A DNA stretch of 64,000 nt from Vibrio sp. RE86. Its GTDB lineage: Bacteria; Pseudomonadota; Gammaproteobacteria; Enterobacterales; Vibrionaceae. Below are positions 56,231-64,000 of the stretch, in pieces. The stretch is taken from contig NZ_VTXI01000006.1 of assembly GCF_013114545.1 (NCBI RefSeq), positions 1 to 64,000 on the forward strand, read 5' to 3'. The translations under genes and the position numbers were made by a program. The notes below the pieces were generated by a model. The model did not search any database. It worked only from the letters and a program-made list of their open reading frames with translations, and was not told where the DNA came from. Numbering within the stretch: the stretch's first letter is position 1; each line of letters begins with the position of its first letter.

Positions 56231-56896
56231 ATGTCGCGAATTTTAGTTGTCGATGATGATATCGAGCTTTGTGAACTGCTTACTGATGTATTAGTTGCCG
56301 AAGGTTATGAAGTAGAAAGTGTCCACTGCGGTGAATCTGCCCTCAAGTTTATTGAGAAGAAGCCGGTAGATTTGGTACTGCTTGATGTGATGTTACCAAA
56401 GCTAAATGGTATGCAGGTTGCACGTAAGATCTGTCAACGATTTGCCACGCCGATACTCATGCTGACGGCTTTAAATGATGAAGCGTCGATGCTAGATGGT
56501 TATCAATCGGGCGCTGATCAATATATTGGTAAGCCTTTTAAGGTGCCCGAGCTTCTTACTCGGATTAAAGCAATTTTTCGCCGAGTAGGGCTAGAGAAAC
56601 AGCGTCAATCATTCAGTTATGAAGACCAAGGTATTGAGGCGCAGATTCCAACACTACCATTAACGGGGACGGAATCTGACCTACTTAACTACTTGGTAAG
56701 CCATGAGAGTTTGGTTATTTCGAAAGCGGAATTGCAAATAGAAGTGCTGAAGAAAGAGCTCAGCCCATTCGACCGCAACTTGGACATGCATATCAGTAAC
56801 TTGCGCCGTAAGTTTATTGAAGCGGGCATGTCGAAACAGCACATTAAAACGGTACGTGGGCAAGGGTACAGCTTTGTCGGCAGTGTGAGTCGATAA
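56231..56896 (+). CDS. CpxR-like response regulator (OmpR family)
   Basis: A 221-residue regulator: receiver domain (SRILVVDDDIELCELL; phospho-acceptor D52 in LVLLDVMLP) and OmpR-type winged helix (LTGTESDLLNYLVSHESLVI, then RNLDMHISNLRRKFIEAG). The closest look is to CpxR. I use ATG 56231 since the residues before it do not match the family. The sensor-kinase gene begins three bases after the stop. Confidence 0.92.
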   Translation: MSRILVVDDDIELCELLTDVLVAEGYEVESVHCGESALKFIEKKPVDLVLLDVMLPKLNGMQVARKICQRFATPILMLTALNDEASMLDGYQSGADQYIGKPFKVPELLTRIKAIFRRVGLEKQRQSFSYEDQGIEAQIPTLPLTGTESDLLNYLVSHESLVISKAELQIEVLKKELSPFDRNLDMHISNLRRKFIEAGMSKQHIKTVRGQGYSFVGSVSR

Positions 56897-56899
56897 GCG

Positions 56900-58303
56900 A
56901 TGATCTCACTGCGTTGTCCTCAAAGTATTGCCAAACGAAAAGACACCCTGTTTTTTCAACTGCTCAGCTATATGTCAGCGGTCATTATCAGTATCGTAGT
57001 ATTGCAAGCGTTGGCTGAGCAGGCCTTGGTGCGAACTGTATTAACAGTACCAGACGAAATCAAAAGAGACATCGAAAGCTTCGCTCAGCAAGCTGACGTA
57101 TTGATTGAAGATGGCGATATGGACGAACTTGCGGATTGGGCAAACGCGCAGCCGTATTATCTGTTTGTCCTCAATGCTGAGAACAAACCCATTACACACC
57201 GCAAGATGCATCCACACTTTGAGTTTAAACTACGATTTCTCAGAGAGTTGTATGGACCCCTTGGAGATAAAGTCAGCCGCCCGCTGATTGGTGTACACCT
57301 ATCTGAGGGGAATACCCTAGTGGTTCAACTTCCTCATGAAAAACACCCAGCTCACCAATTCATTATTTACTTTGCGATCATCAAAGTCGTGATTGTGGTT
57401 GTGACGTTGGTGCTCTTCTCATTGATTTTCGCCCGTAAACTGCAAAACCCTCTCGACCGTCTTCGGGAAGCAAGTCATCGCCTGGCTTCTGGTGATTTTA
57501 ATGTCAACGTTGTGGCCGCACTCAACTCTAAAACCAAAGAGTTTAATGATCTTGCCCATGACTTTGATGAGATGACGAGAGAGATCCACGCGCTAGCAGA
57601 AAGACAACGTCGTTTGATACGAGATGTTTCACACGAACTTCGTACTCCGTTAGCGAGGCAAAACCTTGCGCTGCATTTACTGCGCTCAAAAGCCAGTGAC
57701 GTGACACTTCCATTAGTCGATAGGCTAGACCGAGAGGTGGACAAGATGGATGAACTAGTGGGTGAGATCTTAGAGTTCAGCCGCTTAGAAAACTCAAGGT
57801 ATGAATCGAAATATAAGCCAATTTGCTTAGAGAGTGTGGTCTCTAATCAGGTTGAGCAAAGTAAGTTTCAGCTGGGCGTAAACCAAACTATTTCGATTAA
57901 TGTTAGCAATGATGTACCAATGATACATACCGATGAAAAGTTGGTATTACGCTGTCTAAATAACTTAATCCTAAATGCGATAAAGTATGCGGGTGAAAAC
58001 GCCAAGATTGATGTCTCACTCTATACATTGTTTGACAACGGTAAGGAGTGGGTAGGGATTGATGTGAGCGATAATGGCCCTGGAATCCCTGAAGATATGC
58101 TCAATGAAATATTCCGACCTTTTACTCGATTAGAGTCTGCTCGGGATAAACAATCTGGTGGATATGGCTTGGGACTGGCTATCGTTAAAGAAGCTATCGG
58201 ATTGCTGAAAGGCCAAGTACGTGCAAGTAACCAAATATCAGGTGGGCTAAGAGTCCATATAAACCTTCCTACTAAGACGCAGCTCTCATACCAATCAGAA
58301 TAA
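56900..58303 (+). CDS. CpxA-like sensor histidine kinase
   Basis: A 467-residue kinase: TM1 about 19-40, a periplasmic sensor of about 110 residues, TM2 about 152-177, HAMP, then HisKA with H245 in RDVSHELRTPLARQNLALHL and HATPase motifs (LNNLILNAIKYA, DNGPGIPEDM, GGYGLGLAIVKEA). Pairs with the regulator just upstream. Established CpxA senses envelope stress; here the genes sit before a TonB receptor, and other Vibrio CpxA-like pairs (such as the calcium/polymyxin-responsive one) exist, so the stimulus is open. Confidence 0.92.
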   Translation: MISLRCPQSIAKRKDTLFFQLLSYMSAVIISIVVLQALAEQALVRTVLTVPDEIKRDIESFAQQADVLIEDGDMDELADWANAQPYYLFVLNAENKPITHRKMHPHFEFKLRFLRELYGPLGDKVSRPLIGVHLSEGNTLVVQLPHEKHPAHQFIIYFAIIKVVIVVVTLVLFSLIFARKLQNPLDRLREASHRLASGDFNVNVVAALNSKTKEFNDLAHDFDEMTREIHALAERQRRLIRDVSHELRTPLARQNLALHLLRSKASDVTLPLVDRLDREVDKMDELVGEILEFSRLENSRYESKYKPICLESVVSNQVEQSKFQLGVNQTISINVSNDVPMIHTDEKLVLRCLNNLILNAIKYAGENAKIDVSLYTLFDNGKEWVGIDVSDNGPGIPEDMLNEIFRPFTRLESARDKQSGGYGLGLAIVKEAIGLLKGQVRASNQISGGLRVHINLPTKTQLSYQSE

Positions 58304-58326
58304 ACATCTGGACATTCTTACTTGCT

Positions 58327-58410
58327 AAAATCGCTGATAGCTTCGTTATAGATTTTGTAGGTAGATCAACTAGCTAGCTGCAATCTATGCCTTGCTCTAA
58401 GCGATTTTTT
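58327..58410 (+). other. Folded element with T-run between kinase and receptor
   Basis: Outer stem AAAATCGCT (58327-58335) with AGCGATTTT (58400-58408), inner stem ATAGATT (58348-58354) with AATCTAT (58382-58388), and six T after the outer stem. It begins 24 bases after the kinase stop, so it may be the operon terminator; the length and nested stems also fit a small RNA ending in a terminator. Confidence 0.45.
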
Positions 58411-58519
58411 CTGCGCAATTATCTGATCAGATTTTTATTACGTTTGGTATATGCCGCATTTTTTTGTTTCAGAGAAAGCTTTACAAAAATTTACGAATGC
58501 AAAGAATGTAAATTTCAAT

Positions 58520-58538
58520 GCAAATGATACTGATTATC
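58520..58538. promoter_or_regulatory. Fur box of the TonB-dependent receptor gene
   Basis: GCAAATGATACTGATTATC matches 15 of 19 positions of the Fur consensus GATAATGATAATCATTATC. It lies about 75 bases before the receptor start. Confidence 0.88.
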
Positions 58539-58610
58539 AATTATATTCCGTTTCGTTCTAAATAACTACGCAGAGCGTATCAGCCTGCATATAAAGAAAC
58601 GGAGACATTT

Positions 58611-60716
58611 ATGTTCACTAAGAGTCAGCTAGCACTAGTTATTGGTGCTGTATTAACGACTCCAGCAGTGGTTGCTGAGACATTACAAACAGACGAACAC
58701 ATGGTTGTTGAAGGGCGTGACTATGGCTACAAAGCCGACACGAACTCGACAGCAATGCGTATGGAAGCAACTCAGCTAGAAACCCCTGGACAGGTTGCTA
58801 TCATCGATGAGCAAATTATCGATGAACAACGTGCTAGCACTCTTGGTGATGTATTAAAGAACGATGCGAGCGTGAGCGCGGGTGGCACTAGCCGTAACCG
58901 TGAGCGTTTCTCGCTACGTGGCTTTGAAGTTCAAAGCTCTTCAGGGTTCCTACGTGACGGTCACCAGCATTGGTCACACTACCGTCAGCCTGTTGAACTG
59001 TTGGAACGTGTTGAAGTCGTAAAAGGTCCTTCGGGCCTGCTATACGGTGTGTCTGCGCCAGGCGGCCTTATCAACATGGTAACGAAAAAGCCAACTTACG
59101 ATACGCAAGTTAATGTAAGCCAAGATATCGGCTCTGATGATCATTCACGCACTATGGTAGACGTGAGTGGTGCTCTGAACGATGACGAAACACTGCGCGC
59201 AAGAACGATCATCTCTAAAGAAAGCTACAGTGATTGGCGTTCATACGGTGATGGTTCTAAGCCACAAACAGAGCGCCTTGTTGCTGGCCTGTTTGTTGAC
59301 TACGACATCAATGAAGACGTTACCGTTTCTGTTCACTACGACAAAACTAACGATAAAGGTAGCGTAGATTCAGGTGCGCTATACACCTTGGATGGCCAGT
59401 TAGTTGGCAATAAAGAGCACATTTGGGATGCACAGTGGTCGCAAATTGAGAACGACGTAGAAAACGTAGGCATTAATGTAAATGCAAACCTAACAGACGT
59501 ATGGTCACTAACTACCGGCTTCAACTACCAAGATTTCGAACGTAATGACGTAGAAAGCTTCCCAGGTTTTGCTAATGTAAATCCTGACGGTTCAGGGCTT
59601 GTTGAACATGGTGGCAGCAACCGTAACGACAAATGGCGTTTCAGAACGGCTTATGTTGATTTAGGTGCAAACACTGAACTGGCTGGCATGGAACACCGTT
59701 TCCTAATTGGTGCGAACTGGTTAGGCTACAGCTACGATCGTTTCGAAAACAGCTTTACTGACCAAAACGTTGCCGCGGGCGATACGGTAGGGGTTCCAGT
59801 TTACGATACCACTTCAGACCCACGTATTTCACACAGTTCGTACAACACTTGGGGCTTCTATGCGCAAGACCTTGTAACGCTGACTGAGCAGTGGCAAGTT
59901 CTAGCAGGTCTACGTTTCGACCGTAAGGTACAAGATGGTGTGGCAGAAGAGAATGTAGCGCCGAAGCTTGGTGTTATCTTCCACCCAACAGAAAACGGCA
60001 GCATCTATGCGTCTTACTCTGAAAGCTTCGAACCTCTAGGTGAAGTCGCGAGCAGCAGAAGCCGTACTTACCTAAACGAAGGCGAGCTGCTAGACGCAGC
60101 GGTAGGTAAATCTTACGAACTGGGCACGAAATGGGAACTGTTAGACAATCGTCTATTTGTGTCTGGTGCTGTATTCGACATTACTCAAGAGAATATCGAA
60201 CTTGATGTAGAAGATAGCGCGACAGGTGATTATGTAGTGACTCAAGGTGGTCAACAAGAACACCGCGGTGCAGAGCTTGCAGCACAGGGCTTCATTACTG
60301 AAAAGCTATCGCTTTCTGGTAGTGCAATGTACCTAGACGCAGAGATCACAAACCACGAAACATATGCAGGTAATCGCCCTGTTGATGTACCAGAGTTTGC
60401 GGCAAGCGTTTGGTCTACTTATGCAGCGACCAACGAAGTAGATGTGAATCTAGGTGTCATTTACGAAGGTTCTCGTTACGGTGACGAAGCGAACACTTTC
60501 AAGAAAGATGCATACACACGAGTGGATGCAGGCCTTGCTTACACTTACAAGTACGATGCAGATCTAGATATGGTTGCACGCCTGACAGTTGAAAACCTGT
60601 TTGATACTGATTACCTAGCAGGTGGTGGTTCAACATCAAGCAAGCACCAGTACGCTGAAGACGTAGTCATTGGTGAAGGCCGTAACTACATGGCAACGCT
60701 ACAAATTAAGTACTAA
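58611..60716 (+). CDS. TonB-dependent siderophore receptor
   Basis: A 701-residue outer-membrane receptor. Signal peptide to about residue 22 (ending PAVVA), a TonB box (about DEHMVVEG), the plug (about 45-160; ERFSLRGFEVQSSSGFLRDG and VEVVKGPSGLLYGVSAPGGL), and a 22-strand barrel ending in Tyr (MATLQIKY). It fits the siderophore-receptor subfamily; the siderophore cannot be told from sequence. A strong ribosome-binding site (GGAG) and a Fur box precede it. The TonB-system operon follows. Confidence 0.94.
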   Translation: MFTKSQLALVIGAVLTTPAVVAETLQTDEHMVVEGRDYGYKADTNSTAMRMEATQLETPGQVAIIDEQIIDEQRASTLGDVLKNDASVSAGGTSRNRERFSLRGFEVQSSSGFLRDGHQHWSHYRQPVELLERVEVVKGPSGLLYGVSAPGGLINMVTKKPTYDTQVNVSQDIGSDDHSRTMVDVSGALNDDETLRARTIISKESYSDWRSYGDGSKPQTERLVAGLFVDYDINEDVTVSVHYDKTNDKGSVDSGALYTLDGQLVGNKEHIWDAQWSQIENDVENVGINVNANLTDVWSLTTGFNYQDFERNDVESFPGFANVNPDGSGLVEHGGSNRNDKWRFRTAYVDLGANTELAGMEHRFLIGANWLGYSYDRFENSFTDQNVAAGDTVGVPVYDTTSDPRISHSSYNTWGFYAQDLVTLTEQWQVLAGLRFDRKVQDGVAEENVAPKLGVIFHPTENGSIYASYSESFEPLGEVASSRSRTYLNEGELLDAAVGKSYELGTKWELLDNRLFVSGAVFDITQENIELDVEDSATGDYVVTQGGQQEHRGAELAAQGFITEKLSLSGSAMYLDAEITNHETYAGNRPVDVPEFAASVWSTYAATNEVDVNLGVIYEGSRYGDEANTFKKDAYTRVDAGLAYTYKYDADLDMVARLTVENLFDTDYLAGGGSTSSKHQYAEDVVIGEGRNYMATLQIKY

Positions 60717-60750
60717 TCGATTTTAATATTCGAATTGGTACTAGAAATAG

Positions 60751-60782
60751 AATAGGGAAAGGCTTAGCCTTTCCCTATTTTG
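60751..60782 (+). terminator. Terminator after the receptor gene
   Basis: AATAGGGAAAGGC, loop TTA, and its perfect complement, with the T-rich end TATTTTG. Confidence 0.92.
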
Positions 60783-60890
60783 TATAAATTGTAAGTCCGA
60801 TTGCAATTTTGTGGATTGCGGATAATATTACGGCACTGAAAACGAGATTGTTTCTCAATTGCATCTTTATCACGAAGAACTTTAAACGTT

Positions 60891-61655
60891 ATGAATATAG
60901 TTAAGTCCAGTTTGGCACTGGTATTAGCCACCGCAAGCGTCAATGCTGTGGCCTCAGATTTGGATTCTGCGCAGAACATACAAAGCAAAACCAACGCGGC
61001 GTCTGCCTCTAGCCAAAAGCGTATTGATAGTAGTGCTGAAAAATCACTGACATTGAAAGCGGAAATCGAACAGCTTCAAGAAGAAGTGAAAAACTTGACC
61101 GTGTATCAAAATCACCTCACAGCGCTTGTGGCAAGTCAGCAGCAGGAAGTGGATAGCCTTAATAATCAAATCGACACCATCAAGTCGACTCGTCAAGGTA
61201 TTGTACCTTTGATGTATCAAATGATTGACGGCTTGTCGGTATTAGTCGCTGAAGATGCACCAATCAAACGTGAACAGCGCGTAGAGCGCATCGCCAAGTT
61301 GGAACGAATGATGACGCGTGCTGATGTCAGTGATGCTGAGAAATATCGTCGAATCCTAGAGGCTTACCAAATTGAACTCGACTACGGCACTAAGCTGGGC
61401 TTATACCAAGGCCAAATCGATGTTGCTGGTGAAACATTAGAAACAGACATCCTCTATTTGGGCAGGCTTTCTTTAGTTGCGCGCAGCTTAAATGGCACTA
61501 AGTTTTGGACTTGGAACAAAGCAGACGATCAATGGGTAGGCGTGGACTCTTCATTGAAGTCAGAACTTGATAAAGCGTTTAGCATTGCGGCTAAACAGAC
61601 AGCACCAAGCTTAATTACTCTTCCTGTCTCGTTAACTCTAGCGGAGGCGAAATAA
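60891..61655 (+). CDS. DUF3450 periplasmic coiled-coil protein
   Basis: A 254-residue protein with a signal peptide (to about residue 21) and a long coiled coil (about 35-105), then a globular helical half with TKFWTWNKADDQWVGVDSSL. The DUF3450 family is regularly encoded before ttpC in Vibrio TonB2-type clusters. Role in energy transduction is unknown. Its TAA overlaps the ATG of ttpC by one base. Confidence 0.9.
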   Translation: MNIVKSSLALVLATASVNAVASDLDSAQNIQSKTNAASASSQKRIDSSAEKSLTLKAEIEQLQEEVKNLTVYQNHLTALVASQQQEVDSLNNQIDTIKSTRQGIVPLMYQMIDGLSVLVAEDAPIKREQRVERIAKLERMMTRADVSDAEKYRRILEAYQIELDYGTKLGLYQGQIDVAGETLETDILYLGRLSLVARSLNGTKFWTWNKADDQWVGVDSSLKSELDKAFSIAAKQTAPSLITLPVSLTLAEAK

Positions 61656-63010
61656 TGAAACAAACTATTATTACTTCGCTTATTGGTGTGTTGGCTGTCT
61701 CATTCAATGTGACTGCTTCTGATATGGTTTCTAATGCAAAAAGTGAAGCCAAGACCCAACAGCAGCACAATATTCAGCGTGAGTCTGGTTTCAAACAGAC
61801 CGAGCAGGAACTCAATGCTCTAAAAGCGAAGCTAACCCAGCAACGTGAAACACTTCAGACGCAAAACGATCAACTTGCCGCGCAGTTCTCTCAAAACGAA
61901 AATGAACTTGCTCAGTTAGAAGAAAAACTACGCCTAGAAACAGGCAGTTTAGGTGAAGTGTTTGGTGTTGTTCGCCAAAATGCAAAAGAATTACAATCTG
62001 AGCTGAATACTTCAGTGACGGGAGCTAACGCGCAGTCACACACTCAAATTGTTGAAGATATTGTTGCAGCCACAGAACTTCCTTCTATGCCACAACTTAC
62101 TGGCCTTTGGAAAGCGTTAGAAGAGCAAATCCAGGCGTCTGGAAGTGTTGAACGCTCTACTGTCAGCTTCGTCAATGGTGAAGGTAAAAAGCAAGAGGTA
62201 GACGCTCTTAGATTAGGCTCTTTCGGCCTTATTGGTGAGCAAGGCTATTACGCTTGGAATGGCGCGAAACAAGAAGCCAAAGCTTACGTTAAGCAGCCGG
62301 AACAAGGGCCAACCTTGAATACCGCTTCGACATTAGAAAACGGACAACCCGCTAATCTTGTTGTTGACCCATCTCGTGGAATCATGCTTGAGCAATTGGC
62401 GTTAACTCCAAGCCTAATGGATCGCTTACAAGCTGGTGGAGTCGTTGGCAAAGTTATTCTTGGTTTACTCGCCATTGGTTTGATCATTGCGCTTGTGCGT
62501 GGTGCAAGTCTGTTTATCGCGCGTCAGAAGATTCGTGCTCAATTGAAAACACCAGAGCAACCAACAAACAACCCATTAGGTCGCGTTCTAGCGGTGTACG
62601 ACGCAGAGAAAAAACAGACCGTTGAAGCACTTGAGCTTCGTCTGTTAGAAGCTGTTGTCGATGAGCAAGCGAGTCTAGAAAAAGGTTTGTCGATGCTCAA
62701 ACTGCTTGCAGCATTGGCGCCTATGCTGGGCTTACTCGGTACAGTAACGGGCATGATCGAAACGTTCCAAGTGATCACGCAGTTTGGTAACGGCGACCCT
62801 AAAGTGATGGCAGGAGGTATTTCTATGGCGCTTGTGACCACTGTACTCGGTTTGATCGCAGCGATGCCATTACTACTGGCTCACAACATTTTAAGTTCTC
62901 AGGCAGAAGCGATTCGCAATATTCTTGAGAAGCAGGGAATTGCATTGGTAGCTGAGCAGGCTGAACAATCAATGCAGGTTGAAGGTCAGACGCTAGGGAA
63001 TGCAGCGTAA
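61655..63010 (+). CDS. ttpC: TtpC, ExbB-like component of the TonB2-type system
   Basis: A 451-residue protein: signal-like N-terminus, periplasmic coiled coil (about 25-110), then a C-terminal MotA/TolQ/ExbB-like domain with three membrane helices; GKVILGLLAIGLIIALVRGA is the first, and the conserved LLGTVTGMIETFQVITQFG lies near residue 350. TtpC is the extra fourth subunit needed by the Vibrio TonB2/TonB3 systems. Stop and start with exbB share one base. Confidence 0.92.
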   Translation: MKQTIITSLIGVLAVSFNVTASDMVSNAKSEAKTQQQHNIQRESGFKQTEQELNALKAKLTQQRETLQTQNDQLAAQFSQNENELAQLEEKLRLETGSLGEVFGVVRQNAKELQSELNTSVTGANAQSHTQIVEDIVAATELPSMPQLTGLWKALEEQIQASGSVERSTVSFVNGEGKKQEVDALRLGSFGLIGEQGYYAWNGAKQEAKAYVKQPEQGPTLNTASTLENGQPANLVVDPSRGIMLEQLALTPSLMDRLQAGGVVGKVILGLLAIGLIIALVRGASLFIARQKIRAQLKTPEQPTNNPLGRVLAVYDAEKKQTVEALELRLLEAVVDEQASLEKGLSMLKLLAALAPMLGLLGTVTGMIETFQVITQFGNGDPKVMAGGISMALVTTVLGLIAAMPLLLAHNILSSQAEAIRNILEKQGIALVAEQAEQSMQVEGQTLGNAA

Positions 63011-63567
63011 TGGATGCACTATTCACACTGCTTCCTGAAGTTCTAGTATCCAGTAATTGGATGCTAGCACTTCGAGACTTTATGCAGCAGGGTGGCCAGG
63101 TACTCTGGTGGCTATTAGCCGTTGTGATTCTCTGTTGGTTGCTCATTATTGAGCGTGTTGTATTTCTTTGGGTGCAATATCCAAAGCAGAGAAAAGAATG
63201 GATTGCAGCTTGGCATCAACGTTCAGAACAGCACTCTTGGTACGCTCGTTCAATCAGAGAAGGTTGGTTGGCGCAGGCCCATCAATCACTCAACCAGAAC
63301 CTCAATATTATCAAAGTATTGGTCGCGATATGCCCAATGCTCGGTTTACTCGGTACGGTTACGGGTATGATCTCAGTGTTTGATGTCATGGCGAACCAAG
63401 GTAGTAGTAATCCGAAGCTCATGGCATCGGGGATCTCTCTGGCGACGTTACCTACGATGGCTGGAATGGTTGCAGCACTGACTGGCATGTTCTTCCATGC
63501 GCGCTTAGTTAAAGTCTGTCATAGACAAGAAATCAAATTAGAAAAATCTTTAAGGAGTCAGCGATGA
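63010..63567 (+). CDS. exbB: ExbB proton-channel subunit
   Basis: A 185-residue protein with three membrane helices and the MotA/TolQ/ExbB signature LLGTVTGMISVFDVMANQGS. With ExbD it uses the proton gradient to energise TonB. It overlaps exbD by four bases (ATGA). Confidence 0.94.
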   Translation: MDALFTLLPEVLVSSNWMLALRDFMQQGGQVLWWLLAVVILCWLLIIERVVFLWVQYPKQRKEWIAAWHQRSEQHSWYARSIREGWLAQAHQSLNQNLNIIKVLVAICPMLGLLGTVTGMISVFDVMANQGSSNPKLMASGISLATLPTMAGMVAALTGMFFHARLVKVCHRQEIKLEKSLRSQR

Positions 63568-63968
63568 GACTCGGCAGACGTCAATCAAAGCAAGATGAGG
63601 CACAGGTCGATCTTACCTCGATGCTCGATATCGTTTTTATCATGTTGATCTTTTTCATCGTAACGAGCTCATTTGTTCGAGAGTCGGGTGTCGAAGTGAA
63701 TCGTCCAACAGCATCGAATGTAGTGAGTCAAAAAGAAGCGGGCATCTTTGTTGCTATCACCTCTGCGAACGATATCTATATCGACAAACGCGTTGTTGAT
63801 GTCGAACGTGTTCAAGCGACATTGGAGCACCTATTATTAGATAAGCCAGATGCATCCTTGGTGATTCAAGCGGATGAACACGCATACAGTGGAACCGTTG
63901 TTAAGGTGATGGATGCCGCGAAAGGGGCGGGTGTTCAAAACATCGCATTGGCGGCGGAGAAGATATAG
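63564..63968 (+). CDS. exbD: ExbD subunit
   Basis: A 134-residue protein with one N-terminal membrane helix (about 20-37, LDIVFIMLIFFIVTSSF) that holds the essential aspartate D22, and a periplasmic domain. Start overlaps exbB; stop overlaps the tonB start by one base. Confidence 0.94.
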   Translation: MRLGRRQSKQDEAQVDLTSMLDIVFIMLIFFIVTSSFVRESGVEVNRPTASNVVSQKEAGIFVAITSANDIYIDKRVVDVERVQATLEHLLLDKPDASLVIQADEHAYSGTVVKVMDAAKGAGVQNIALAAEKI

Positions 63969-64000
63969 TGGGGCGGCTATTTATCGCAGCGCCTATTGCA
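63968..64000 (+). CDS. tonB: TonB (start only, cut by window end)
   Basis: A GTG overlapping the exbD stop opens a frame of 11 codons that runs off the window (GRLFIAAPIA after the start). Basic then hydrophobic residues fit a TonB membrane anchor, and the gene order in Vibrio TonB2-type clusters puts tonB here. Identity is by position and these few residues. Confidence 0.7.
   Translation, partial: MGRLFIAAPIA

Noticed and set aside
60855..60885. Possible Fur box before DUF3450
   Set aside because: About 11 of 19 matches at best, not above chance in AT-rich DNA.

Overview
The window looks like ordinary chromosomal DNA from a marine gammaproteobacterium of the genus Vibrio. Pointers to Vibrio are the tandem glycine riboswitch in front of an alanine/glycine:cation symporter, a RelV-type small alarmone synthetase, a VesB-type trypsin-like protease with a GlyGly-CTERM tail, a complete hut cluster, a TtpC-containing TonB system, and three c-di-GMP turnover proteins. 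The set of neighbours (purC, vesB/hut, relV-tpm-purT, nrdAB-ubiG-gyrA) recalls, from memory, the main chromosome of V. cholerae in rearranged order. I see no rRNA, tRNA, insertion sequence, CRISPR array, prophage block or plasmid origin. Gene density is high and most transcription units are closed by clear hairpin terminators.

Layout. 0-6 kb: riboswitch-controlled symporter, small membrane proteins, YggL, a two-gene membrane/coiled-coil unit and a GGDEF-EAL protein. 6-13 kb: M20 peptidase, TetR regulator with a 26-bp palindromic operator, then the tightly overlapping tyrosine-catabolic operon hpd-hmgA-fahA-maiA, whose 3' end overlaps a convergent diguanylate cyclase gene. 13-22.5 kb: a Zn-finger-like small protein, a membrane Sel1/J-domain protein, an OmpA-type lipoprotein, DUF2786 and DUF3334 proteins, a YdiJ-type FAD/Fe-S dehydrogenase, an ICMT-like methyltransferase and the secreted protease. 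22.5-29 kb: histidine utilisation hutI-hutG-hutU-hutH and the repressor hutC. 29-35.5 kb: Spo0M-like protein, DUF3187 outer-membrane protein, relV, tpm, purT and an HD-GYP phosphodiesterase. 35.5-43.4 kb: nrdA-nrdB-yfaE, ubiG and gyrA. 43.7-49 kb: an amino-acid-type chemoreceptor, the glycyl-radical pair yjjI-yjjW and a LysR regulator. 49-51.6 kb: an isolated TadG/TadE/TadE trio. 51.6-56 kb: purC, a LexA-controlled sulA-like gene, a periplasmic protein, GDPD and a DMT-family exporter. 56-64 kb: a CpxRA-like two-component system, a Fur-boxed TonB-dependent receptor and the DUF3450-ttpC-exbB-exbD-tonB energy-transduction operon, cut by the window edge inside tonB.

The readable regulation is rich: tandem glycine aptamers, a TetR-type palindrome, a possible TyrR box, HutC-type operators, two identical PurR cores (purT, purC), a paired NrdR site plus a DnaA box before nrdA, a LexA box on sulA, and a Fur box on the receptor. 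The least explained items are the orphan Tad trio, the YjjI/YjjW glycyl-radical pair with a hairpin that would cover the yjjI ribosome-binding site, the signal-peptide-like start of RelV, the Sel1-TM-coiled-coil-J protein, and a folded element ending in a T-run between the sensor kinase and the receptor. I did not find an obviously new multi-gene defence or biosynthetic system.
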